Assembly (NCBI GenBank): GCA_949358305.1
Contig: OX442314.1
Location: forward strand, 1,925,087 to 1,989,086
DNA: 64,000 bases
Source of the DNA: Strigamia acuminata
Taxonomy: Eukaryota; Arthropoda; Chilopoda; Geophilomorpha; Linotaeniidae
Reading direction: 5' to 3'
The position numbers were made by a program, and so were the translations under genes. The stretch's first letter is position 1. Each line of letters starts with the position of its first letter. Below are positions 40,200 through 50,864 of the stretch, in pieces. Under the pieces are notes generated by a model. The model had not been told where the DNA came from. It did not search any database and saw only the letters and a list, made by a program, of their open reading frames with translations.

Positions 40200-42519
40200 A
40201 AGCGACGACGTTTCTTCCGGTCCCAGGTGTCACGACAACAGCGAAACCACTCCAGTCTCGAACCCTTCCACGCCGAAGAATGAGCGACGGGACAACGGCC
40301 ACGGATCGCGTCAACAACTCGTCAAATACGGCGAACTCATCATCCTGGGGTAAACGAACTTTAATTAATTAATTAATCAATTAAATCTAATTTAATTTAA
40401 TGTTAATTAATTCAAGGTACAACGGATTTCTACCTCAAGGCGATAAAGGCAGACGGCGCAGCAAATTCGTGTTGTACAAACGATCAAAGTCGAACGGCGT
40501 CAAACCCTCGAAACATTATGTCGTCAAAACTCCTCAATCGTCCAAAGTATTTGAAAAATAAATCGAAATTACGACAAATAAATATTTTAATGTGATTTTT
40601 AGGCCATTTTGGACAGTCAGCAGCACTCGATTTCGTACACTTTATCGAGAAACCAGGCCATTATAGTCGAATACATGCCCGATGACGACACAGACATGTT
40701 CCAAGTGAGTTTTTATTTGTTTAGATTTTATTTTTATTTATTTTTTTAATTTTTTTAACTAGATCGGCCGTTCCTCTGAGTCGCCGATCGACTTCGTCGT
40801 CATGGACACGATTCCTGGGAACAAAACGGGCGAGACGAAAGTGACTCAGAGCACAATCTCCAGATTCGCTTGTCGCATCCTCTGCGATCGGAACAATCCG
40901 AGCATCGCTCGCGTCTACGCTGCAGGTTTCGATTCGTCGCGAAACATTTTCCTGGGCGTGAGTTTGTTTCCCCGATATCAAAAAAATATTTTTTTTTTAA
41001 ATAAAATTTATTTTTGGTAGGAAAAAGCGACGAAATGGCAAAACAACGGGGAGATCGACGGGCTGACGACGAACGGCGTACTCATTATGCACCCGCAAGG
41101 AAATTATTGCGGTGGAGGAACGTCGGGAGTGTGGCGAGAAGTTTCCGTGGGCGGAGGGATTTACGGGCTGCGGGAATCGCGCTCGGCACCCCAGAAAGGA
41201 GCCATGGCGAGTTGGATCGATGTGGTTATAGGGTGTAATTATTAACGTGTGTAATTATGTGCAGATCGAAGATGAGAGTAACGTGCTGCGCGATGGGTCG
41301 CTCATCGATTTGTGTGGAGCCACGTTGCTGTGGCGTTCGGCTGAAGGACTCGCATCTTCGCCCGTGAGAACGATAATTCTATTTTCCTTGATTTTCTCTG
41401 ATTTTTCTTGAATTTCTTAGCGAATTTATTGATTCTTATTGATTTTCTTTGACTTTTCTTCATTTTTCTTGAATTTCTAACGAATTTCTTGATTTTTCTT
41501 GAATTTCTAACGAATTTCTTGATTTTCCTTGATTTTTCTTGAATTTCTAACGAATTTCTTGATTTTCCTTGATTTTCTTAACGAATTTCTTGATTTTTCT
41601 TGAATTTCTGAATTTTCCTTGATTTTTCTTCATTTTTCTTGATTTTCTTAACGAATTTCTTCATTTTTCTTGAATTTTTTCATTTTCCTTGACTTTTCTT
41701 GATTTTTCTTGAATTTCTAACGAATTTCTTGATTTTTCTTGAATATCTTTACGAATTTCTGGATTTTTCTTGAACTTCTTCACGAATTTCTGGATTTTTC
41801 TGGATTTTCTTAACGAATTTCTGGATTTTTCTGGATTTTCTTAACGAATTTCTGGATTTTTCTGGATTTTCTTAACGAATTTCTGGATTTTTCTGGATTT
41901 TCTTAACGAATTTCTGGATTTTTCTTGAATTTTTCAACGAATTTCTGGATTTTTCTTGAATTTCTCAACGAATTTCTGGATTTTTCTGGATTTTCTTAAC
42001 GAATTTCTGGATTTTTCTTGAATTTCTCAACGAATTTCTGGATTTTTCTTGAATTTCTAAACGAATTTCGTGATTTTTTTAACTTACTTAAATTTCTTGA
42101 ATTTCATGAAAAGACTCAACGGCATTTAGAACGACGGGTGGACGAATTGAATGCGGGCCGGCCCCAGTGCCCGGTCGGGCTCAACACGTTGGTCATTCCG
42201 CGCAAATCCACGATGACGAACAACGAGAAGCAGCCGTACGTGTACGCGACTTGCGGTCACGTGCAGGGTCTCCACGAATGGGGCCAGGAGAAGGATTCGG
42301 ACGATCGCACCTGTCCCATGTGCCTAAAAGTATTTAATAAACAAAAAATTGTATTTTAAATTGTTTTACTAAATTCCTTTGACCTAAATCAGGTCGGCGC
42401 TGTCGTGAAGGTGTGCGTCGGCATCGAGCCCGTCTACTACGTGGACGACGAGCCGCCAAACTATGCCTTTAATCCTTGCGGTCACATGGCATCGGAGAAG
42501 AGCATCAAGTAATGATGAT

Positions 42520-42560
<41 letters not shown>

Positions 42561-42699
42561 TTTGATTTTAAGGTATTGGTCGCTGGTTCCGATTCCGCAC
42601 GGCACCAACGGATTCCACGCCATGTGCCCGTTCTGCGCGACACCTCTCGAGGGCGACCCCGGTTTCATCAAGCTCATATTCCAAGATTACGTGGACTGA
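40200..42699 (+). CDS. PELI: Pellino E3 ubiquitin ligase (first exon not found)
   Basis: Exons: 40200-40349, 40417-40546, 40603-40704, 40763-40957, 41021-41206, 41265-41363, 42114-42329, 42393-42508, 42573-42699; phases agree, about 440 residues. Pellinos ubiquitinate IRAK kinases in Toll/IL-1 signalling. The FHA-like substrate-binding part starts at KYGELIILGYNG and includes YTLSRNQAIIVEY, SRFACRILCDR and SLIDLCGATLLWRS. The C-terminal RING-like part has RPQCPVG, ATCGHVQG, TCPMC, PCGHMAS and CPFC. The 5' exon begins at an acceptor, so the initiator ATG is further upstream; an in-exon ATG at 40280 is in another frame. Intron 5 appears to use a GC donor (ATG then GCGAGT), because only that join gives the family's sequence there. 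Intron 6 is a 31-bp minisatellite. Confidence 0.92.
41385..42075. repeat. Pellino intron 6 array, 31-bp unit
   Basis: Unit aacgaatttctggattttt followed by a second ctggattttctt half; the left part is more degenerate (gatttttcttgaatttcta). Confidence 0.9.
42518..42560. repeat. (TTTA)n microsatellite in Pellino intron 8
   Basis: About nine tetranucleotide units, next to the acceptor of the last exon. Confidence 0.9.
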
Positions 42700-43229
42700 T
42701 TGATTGATTGATTGATCTCAATCTCACGGAAGTGCGCAAAGAATTATTTTTGAAAAATGCGACTCGTCACGTCGCGTTTCGTCCGCTCCGCGTCAAGCCG
42801 CGAAAATGCCGAAAATGCGCCATATCAATCTCGCACGCACACACGTCACATTCCTCTCTTTTCTTTCTTTTTTAAATTTTTTCTTTCGTTTCATAATAAG
42901 AGTGTGATTTGATGGGATGACGGTACGAAACGCTGCAATTTTTGTTTCCCGGAGGTTTTATTTTTCTAAGTGACCAAAAAAATAAATAAATAAACGAATA
43001 AAATGTATCTGGATTCTGAATGTCGTCGTCGTTCTGGTTCTTCTGTACAGTTTTGCGTTTTTCTTTCCCTTTTTCGTAATTCCTAGTGGGATTATTTATA
43101 CCATCGCAGTTCCTTTGTGTTGTAAAGTTCTATTGTATTATTAATTATTATTAATTATTATTACTTATTCGTCCAATAAAAATGATTTTCTACCGTGTCA
43201 TTGTTGGTGTTTATTGGTTGGGGAATAAA
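42700..43229. other. Pellino 3' UTR and LRRC74-like 5' flank
   Basis: AT-rich, with AATAAA-type signals near 42983 and 43000. The two genes are in tandem, 530 bp apart. Confidence 0.5.
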
Positions 43230-44156
43230 ATGTTCAATAAAGCGGCGAAATCTCAGGAAAAGAAGAAGAAATGGAAACGGTCGAACGAAAGCGCGCAGAG
43301 CGGCTCTCAATTGGGCGGACCCGAGACGGATTCCATCGAAAGTCAAGTCTTGTAAGACTAGAATTAATGAATGGTTTACTTTTAAAATTGACGCGGCCGA
43401 ATTGCAGCAGCGAACTTCAATTGGCCGCGCAAATGCTGGAGAAGAAACAACTGGACGAGTTGATCGCGCCGCTCACGGATCCCGGCTTAGACGAATTGCC
43501 GGCTCTGCCCAGTATACGATAAACGTGCGTAAATGTCGATTTTGTTTGCTATCGAAATTCATTCAGATCTGAAACCCGACTACGATCGAGCGGGAAAGGC
43601 CATGTACTTGCAAATGTGTCACGAACTCAACTTGGTTCCCGTCTCCTACTACTTGCGTCATTGCGAAGACAGGTTTCTCAATCTCGGACATCGCGGCCTC
43701 GGAGGTCTCGGCGTGCGAGCAGTCTGCAAAGCACTGGCCGTAAGCATCGTTTCATTCCTTCATTCTTTTATCTCATTTTATTTTATATATTTTATTTGTT
43801 TATTTAAACACTCAAAGTAAATGTTTGTGTGTTTACACCTCCTGTACCAGACCCTACCGGTAGACGACATATGGTGTCACCAGGGCCGGATTATTATTAT
43901 TATTTTTATTATTTTTATTTTATTGTTTACACTCCGAAAAAGTAAAGTAGAGTGCGGAGATGGACTAGTTAACAATTTTTGATTTTTTAATCGGTGAATA
44001 TTAAGTTTTGCGAGAAAGTGTCGATGGTGGTAATGGCATGCCAATAAACATCGTGGAGCGTCATAGGCTTTATAGATTATAGGTGAAGGAGTTTACTATT
44101 ACCGTATTTTTTAGACTTCTAAACTTGATGTTTAGAAAGTCTAATGAAACGGTCAT

Positions 44157-44187
<31 letters not shown>

Positions 44188-47100
44188 CGTCGTCATCGAT
44201 TCTGCAACACACCTACGCAATCTGTTTACATCCCGGCTTTTGGAAAATCTTTAGAAAAAGTTTGTGGATAACCATTTGAATGATTTAATTTGCGAAATTG
44301 GTTGTTTTGTGTCGTTAATCAATTTCAAATTTACATTTATTATTATTTCAGTTCGATGGTGATACGAGACGTAACATTAAGGAGTGCCGCAAATCAAAGT
44401 TTGATTTAAGTTTTGATTTGGGTTTCTTTAATATATTGGGGTAACAAACTATGGAAATTTCTCTTGGGATGTTTTTTTTTAATTAGGGATAGAGGGGCAG
44501 GGTTTAGAAGTCTAATATGTAATGCTGCCCTGCATTACAAATGTTAACTTGTTCTAATAAAAGACGCCCTCGATTACAAGCCGCGGCTAATATTGAAGAA
44601 ATTCACAACAAAAAATTTACTGGTGAAGTAAAATTTAGTTAAGTATTTAAGCTGTAATAAATAAGATAAAATAAAATAAAAATATTGATATAAAACAGTG
44701 CCAAAATGGCAATTTTGAACATTATGCAGACAAAATTGCCACATTAGCGCTGTCAATTTGCGTTGGCACTATGTACGCACCGAAAACAATTTCAATTAGA
44801 AGTCACCCTCAATTATAGGTCGTGGCAAAAAATCGCGATTTTTAATCGAAGAAGTACGGTTTCAATTAGCAACAAAGTAGAAAAAAATAGTTTTAACATT
44901 TTCAACATTTCCCAGCGTTTAAAGTTCTCTACTCAGTTGGAGGCCCCAGCCAGACCACAGGTGGTCTTTACACTGTTTTCGAGAGAACGAGTGTCTGTGG
45001 CGGGGCGAGAGATTGAGTGGGGCTAGAATGCCTGGCAAAGACAGAGAGAGATTGCATGGTGATAGATTGCGTGGGCCAGAGATTGCATGGGGAGAGATTG
45101 CGTGGGCGAGAGAATGCTACCCCATCTCTCCTCCGACAACCCCAGATGATGCCACTGCTTGGTGAAAGAGCTTCTGGGTGGAATTCAGAAAGTAGTTGTG
45201 ATCACTCGGTTGAAAACAGATTTTAGAGGGCACAGGTGTGGTTTGTTTAGGGTTCCGTAACTAATTTTGGGATAAAGAGTTTTAAAGTAGTTTTAATGAA
45301 TTGGGGCAGTTGTTTGTGGGTCAGGGTGGTGCAGATTCTTTTCATTCATTCATTCGTTCGATTGCACGCAGACGAATCCTCATGTTTACACGCTCGACCT
45401 GAGCGACAACTTGATGGGCATTCAGGGACTCGAATACGTGGCTGAATTGCTCCAGTTCAGCGTCATCTCGGAAATGGTAAAATCGTGAACAAAGGATAAC
45501 ATGGACATGTATGCACACGTTCAGTGCGTTTTGCCACCGTTGGTGTCCCAAATGAACAAAGCCAGTCAAATAACGAAAAGACCATTTGAGTGAGATGAAT
45601 GAAACGAATGTAGTACTAGTAAACTAAGTGAGGGCATTTCAAAAATGTGAAAAAATTTGACCTCTGACCTTTTCTTCAAGGTCATTCCAACTCTAACTTC
45701 TAAACTAAGACTGTCCATGTCATCCTTGGTTCATTCTGCATTCGTTACGCGGCTCTTATTCAGCTGAATTCTTCGTTTATTCCAATTTTTCTTTGAAACC
45801 AATTTAATTTCTCGTCAGCATTTGGCGCAGAATAATTTGGGCAGTGCCGGTGCGCGGTTGATCGGCGAAGTTTTGTACAACAATCCACCGCACCTGAAAA
45901 AACTGAACATCGCGAGTAAAAGAAAGCCGAACAACATGATTGCACCGTGGTAATGTGAAATCTAATTGTGCAGATAACAACTTCCAGGACGCCGACGCGA
46001 CGCACATCGCCTACGGACTGGACGGCAATGACCGTCTCACGGCGATCGACCTGAGCCACAATGAGTTCGGCGTGCAGGCGGGCAAGATCTTCTCTAATCA
46101 GGTGGCCGTGACGACCCTCGAACAGGTGGACTTGAGCTGGAACCACTTCCGAGCGGCCGGCGCGGTAGCACTGGCCACGGCCATCCGAGTGACGCCCATC
46201 AATCACCTCAACCTGGCGTGGAACGGGTTCGGCGAGGAGGGAGGCATCCTCATTGGCCGATCCATTATGTTCAACACGGCGCTGCAGTTTCTCGACATTT
46301 CCAGTAACCGCATCGGAGTCAATGGTGCCATGGCCATCGCCAAAGCTCTGGAAAAGAACGAAGCGCTCGTGACGCTCAAGGTAATGCCTACCTTCTCACT
46401 TGAACCACTTTTCTACATAACTTTTAGAAACTCTCGTGTTCACACTTGTTCTAGTTTTCTACAACTCACTTGTCAGAACAAATTGGCGACTCTTCTACAA
46501 CTTGAGGTTGTAAAGGGTGTCCCAAAAATAACGCAAGATTTGAATTTGCCGCCATTTGTGCAGTAAATTGTTGGCAACCCTGAAACAACAACAAATTGAC
46601 AGCTAAGAGTTTAGGGTTAGTTTTAGGGTTAGTGAAAATGGAGTGTTACACGATACAACGTGTTTAGGGTTGGTAAACATGGAGCAATACTCGATACAAC
46701 AACGTGTAACAATTCAATTACTGCAAGAGACATTTCCTGGTCGTGTACTCTCTCGTTTCGGTTACCAGAATTGGCCCCCTAGATCGTGTGATTTAACACC
46801 ATTAGATTTCTTTTTATGGGGTTATTTGAATTCAAAGGTCTATGTCAACAAGCCCACAACCACCCGTGCATTACAATTCTGATCACCGAAACGAGAGAGT
46901 ACACGACCAGGAAATGTCTCTTGCAGTAATTGAATTGTTACACGTTGTTGTATCGAGTAATGCTCCATGTTTACCAACCCTAAACACGTTGTTGTATCGT
47001 GTAACACTCCATTTTCACTAACCCTAAACCTAACCCTAAACTCTTAGCTGTCAATTTGTTGTTGTTTCAGGGTTGCCAACAATTTACTGCACAAATGGCG

Positions 47101-49258
47101 GTTAATTCAAATCTTGCGTTGTTTTTGGGACACCCTTTACAAGTGAGCCAGTGACTTCTAAAACTTGCTGTCACAACTCTAAAATTGGTTTACTATAAAG
47201 TAGAAGTTTCTTTCTTTAATTGTTCATTATCTACAAGTAGAAATACAAGCCCCTACATTTCAGTGAACAACATTTCGCCAAACATAAACAATGTACAGTT
47301 CTTTTTGGGAATGCATTACCCTACTGCCTCATTTAAACGCCCTGGCGTTTAATTTTTATTTGGGCCTATCGGTATCGGCCACGCCAAAAAATATCGGATG
47401 CGATATCGGCGAATACCGAAATATCGGCCGATAGCCGATACCGATACCTGCATCGGTCAATGTCTACAATAAACGCCGCCGAACCCCCAGCGTTTATTCG
47501 GGCCCGGCGTCTGAATGAACCCGGGCGTTTAAATGACACAGTACGATATTTACTTCTTATAAAAACTGACTAATTTCTACAAAACATCCCCACTAGTGTC
47601 AACACCCACTTTTTAACTTCTACAAATTAAAGTTTCTAAAAGTTGCAACTTCGACAAAAGTGGTTCAAGTGTGATCAAGGCATAAGAAATGAAGAGAAGC
47701 GAGGTGAGTATTGTTTTGTTCCAATAGATGGAGAGAAATCCAATCACCTATGACGGGGCATTGGCGATCATCAAAGGCCTCACCAAGAATGCTCTATCCC
47801 AGCTCAAGGTGTTGGATCTGAAGGTAGGGACAGATTTCTACTACGAGTTTTATATAAGGAATAATTATTGATGGTTGGTCGGCAGGAAGTTTATGTGAGT
47901 CGGGAATTCGACGCTTTGTACACTCAGCTCAAACTCACTCGCGAAATTCAGATCTATTACACGTGCGGCGACTGCCACGTCAAGGAAATTGTGCTCAAGT
48001 CGCGGAGAGCCACGAGTAAAGTGACAAGACGAGCAGGATTAAGCATCAATATCCCCATAAATATCCAGATAAAATTTTTCGAGCAAAATAAATGCATTTT
48101 GAAGAGAAAAAAAATAAATTTTGAGCTGAAATATTGGAATTTCACACAATCATGCATTTTTTGATAAAATAATGCACTTTTTTGATAAAATAATGCACTT
48201 TTTGATAAAATAATGCACTTTTTGATAAAATAATGCACTTTTTTGATAAAATAATGCACTTTTTTGATAAAACAATGCACTTTTTTGATAAAACAATGCA
48301 CTTTTTTGATAAAATAATGCACTTTTTTGATAAAATAATGCACTTTTTGATAAAATAATGCACTTTTTGATAAAATAATGCACTTTTTGATAAAATAATG
48401 CACTTTTTTGATAAAAAAATGCACTTTTTTGATAAAAAAATGCACTTTTTTGATAAAAAAATGCACTTTTTGATAAAATAATGCACTTTTTGATAAAATA
48501 ATGCACTTTTTGATAAAATAATGCACTTTTTTGATAAAAAAATGCACTTTTTTGATAAAAAAATGCACTTTTTTGATAAAAAAATGCACTTTTTTGATAA
48601 ATACATTTATTTTGGCAAATTAATGCATTTATTTTGGTAAATTAATGCATTTATTTTGGCAAATTAATGCATTTTTTGGTGAATTAATGCATATTTTGGA
48701 TGAATTACTGCATTTTGATCTGATAAACTGCATTTTGATCCGATAAAACTGCATTTTGTATGATTACCAGGGCCCCTTGCTTAATCCTGCCCTGGTTACA
48801 CGACGCCAAAACCCATTAAATAATTGTTTGTCCCTTTCGCAGCCGTGGAGGAACGAGTGAGACGAGCGAAGCAAATAGCCGAAGCGAACGGCATTCGAAT
48901 CAGCCAGATCGTGGAGGTGTTAGAAGACGAGGTCATGTCGGCCATCGATTTCCGCGCTTGGCTCGAAATGGCGGTAATTATCAATCAATCAATCAATTAT
49001 TATCGCCATCATTTATTACGTGCAAATTAATCACTTTCTGTCCAGCTCGGTGCCAAATTACAACTGTCGAAAGTGGTTTGCGACGAATTGACCCTTTGTT
49101 TGTCTTCGGACGGAAATATTTACAAATCGTTGAGTATTTTTAATCGATTTACGATTTTTTGTCATCCATTTCTTAGTTTTTCGATTATCACTAGGCAAAT
49201 TATAGAACAATTTCAACTGTACACGCCACCGGTCACGCCGGCTGGAAAACTGAATTGA
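43230..49258 (+). CDS. LRRC74-like leucine-rich repeat protein
   Basis: Eleven exons: 43230-43351, 43408-43511, 43567-43739, 45372-45476, 45819-45915, 45974-46380, 47728-47823, 47886-48015, 48843-48973, 49046-49128, 49195-49258; phases agree, 503 residues. After a basic N-terminus, the sequence YLRHCEDRFLNLGHRGLG opens a run of ribonuclease-inhibitor-type LRRs: TLDLSDNLMG, HLAQNNLG, AIDLSHNEFG, QVDLSWNHF, HLNLAWNGFG, FLDISSNRIG. A helical C-terminal region of about 170 residues follows. This order fits LRRC74A/B, whose role is poorly known. The exon 10 donor (gttgagt) is atypical. Intron 3, intron 6 and intron 8 hold mobile elements and an array. Its stop is 9 nt from the ARL2 stop on the other strand. 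Confidence 0.85.
44111..44525. mobile_element. Putative MITE with 14-bp inverted ends
   Basis: TTAGACTTCTAAAC at the left and its exact complement at the right, with a second GTTTAGAAAGTCTA copy just inside the left end. A (GTCT)n run is at 44158-44182. No coding capacity. LRRC74-like intron 3. Confidence 0.55.
46513..47137. mobile_element. Foldback element derived from a mariner-like transposon
   Basis: Arms of about 250 bp (46513-46762 and 46886-47137) are nearly perfect inverted repeats, starting AAGGGTGTCCCAAAAA and flanked by TA. The unpaired centre encodes the C-terminal catalytic end of a mariner-type transposase (WPPRSCDLTPLDFFLWG). The arms carry its N-terminal end (MEQYSIQQRVTIQLL) spliced directly to that by an internal deletion. 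The catalytic core is gone, so it is non-autonomous. It lies in LRRC74-like intron 6. Confidence 0.85.
47324..47541. mobile_element. 218-bp MITE with TA target duplication
   Basis: Left end CTGCCTCATTTAAACGCCC and right end, inverted, CTGTGTCATTTAAACGCCC, flanked by TA. The interior is rich in TATCGG and CGATA words that can pair. A degraded relative with GCGTTTAAATGGG is at 55465-55580. Confidence 0.75.
48160..48605. repeat. LRRC74-like intron 8 array, 20/21-bp unit
   Basis: About 21 units of tgcacttttttgataaaat plus one or two bases. Units differ mainly by T5 against T6 and by taa against aaa. Confidence 0.95.
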
Positions 49259-49267
49259 TCGGTCCGA

Positions 49268-50401
49268 TCAATCCAGGGTGAATATTCGCGCCGCGATGTC
49301 GTCCAGAAGCCAATCGATCCCCAACAGCAAATTTTGTCCCGTCACGGCGCTGCACCACACGATGTGCCAATGATGGCTGCCGATGTTGTTCAACTCGAGC
49401 AGCTACATAACAAAATCGTCAGAGTTTTTCAATGCAATTACAATAATAATATTTCAGTCGAGTACCTCGGAAATCTCTTGTATGCTCATTGCACCCGGCA
49501 AATCGTGTTTGTTGGAAAAAACCAATAAAGTCGCTCCGGCCAATCTCTACAAATTCAATGTCTGTAAAAATTGTGTTTTTTTAGTCTAAACTAGGGTGTG
49601 TGACCAGATTTCAGTTTTCGCCCAGAATATTTTAAAATAAAATCAAAAAATAACATAAATAACATTCAATTCATTGATTTTTCACCAAAAATCGAAAAAA
49701 TGATCGAAAAACAACAAAAATAACGAACAAATTCAAATTCACGTTGATTATTCATCCATTTAAACGGTAAAAATCCCGTTATTTGTGCATTTTTAACGGA
49801 AATTCATCGATTTTTCGCCCAAAATCGAAAAATAATCGAAGTAAGGTATATTTATACAAAACACGGTCACCCGGAGAAACCCTGAGACCTGGTCACCCTA
49901 AACTATCATTTAAAAATACTTCTTCTTTTAATAAACTGTGTAATTCGTGTTTGCAGTCGTTCAAACGTCGTCGGTCGGCGCTGTCGACGACCCACACGAG
50001 ACCGTCGGTCGTCTCGAAGTAATTTCTCCAGTACGAACGTAACGACTTTTGGCCGCCGACGTCCCAAATATTCAATTTGAATCTAAAAAAAAAATAAAAC
50101 ACAATAAAATAATTTTATTCCCACTCATTTCTTCATTTATTCACCCTCTGTGTTCCAACGTTTTGATGTTGAATCCGAGTGTGGGCGAAATGGTGTGTAT
50201 GTCTTCGCCATTGAATTTCTTCAAAATTGTCGTTTTGCCCGCATTATCTAATCCTCTGCATTCAAATATCGTTCAATTAAGTGAAAATAACCAAAATCAA
50301 CAAAATTCGGACGTGTCCACTTTCTCGTAAGGATACAACATGAGTATTCTGACTTCTTTCTCCTTCTGCTTCATCTTTTTCAGTATCGTTAGCAGCCCCA
50401 T
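49268..50401 (-). CDS. ARL2: ARL2 small GTPase
   Basis: Exons: 50337-50401, 50145-50255, 49920-50082, 49466-49546, 49268-49402; phases agree and give 184 residues, the normal ARL2 length. ARL2 works with tubulin cofactors C and D in tubulin folding, and with effectors such as BART and PDE-delta. Seen here: N-terminal GLLTILKK amphipathic helix (no N-myristoyl-type use in ARL2), P-loop GLDNAGKT, switch I threonine in [15 protein letters not shown] (switch II), NKHD and the CSAVTG loop. The C-terminus [17 protein letters not shown] is the ARL2 signature. The asparagine-aspartate of NKHD and the switch II glutamine are intact, so GTP binding is expected. Confidence 0.95.
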
Positions 50402-50491
50402 TATTTCCTTGCTACACCCAAAAAGCAGCTCTGCACATCCAATCACGGCTCTTATCGCAGTTGGCCAATCACACCGCTCTATCTATCTTGG

Positions 50492-50506
50492 GCAACAGAT
50501 GGCGCC
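50492..50506 (+). promoter_or_regulatory. CTCF-like motif in the ARL2/RPS6KC1 upstream region
   Basis: GCAACAGATGGCGCC, sharing AACAGATGGCGC with the two motifs near 17.4 and 18.4 kb, here on the opposite strand. Confidence 0.35.
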
Positions 50507-50650
50507 AAAATCGATTTTCGTACTGTCTGCTCGATCCGAGGTCTGGAAGTTTTTGATGTGTTTATCAAATGTGCTATTCTAGTCTATAGAGTATGAAAAC
50601 AAGTCAAAATGTTTTCAGCAGTGTATTTATAAATAATAAAAATAAAAAAT

Positions 50651-50777
50651 TTATTCGTTTTCCTCTAATTTTACGAGCACCCGATTAATTACAAATCGCG
50701 ACCTCTGTTGCTCGTTTTGCGACCGCAATCTATCCAAATCCCAGTCGACTTGCGAATGGGGCTCACCCACAACCTTG
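50651..50777 (-). CDS. Possible terminal coding exon
   Basis: After an acceptor (tcgttttccag) comes a 41-codon charged frame (WDLDRLRSQNEQQRS) with a TAA at 50651 and AT-rich 3' sequence. It would belong to a minus-strand gene lying across the RPS6KC1 5' end, for which I find no other exon. Unrecognised. Confidence 0.25.
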
Positions 50778-50864
50778 CTGGAAAACGACGCGATAAAATG
50801 TCGACGCCCACGTTAATGCATCGTGGTGTTGTTAATTATTTCGACAGTGTTTATTCGTGATCGA

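Noticed and set aside
40280-40349. ATG at 40280 as the Pellino start
   Set aside because: It is in a different frame from the conserved KYGELIILG sequence; the true frame runs through to an upstream acceptor.
44763-45226. Short plus-strand ORFs with repeated 'gcatggtgatagattgcgtggg' text
   Set aside because: Local degenerate repeats in an intron, no domain, overlapping frames.
46608-46635. TTAGGG-like words suggesting an internal telomere repeat
   Set aside because: They are few, irregular, and mirrored in the other arm of the foldback element, so they belong to that element.
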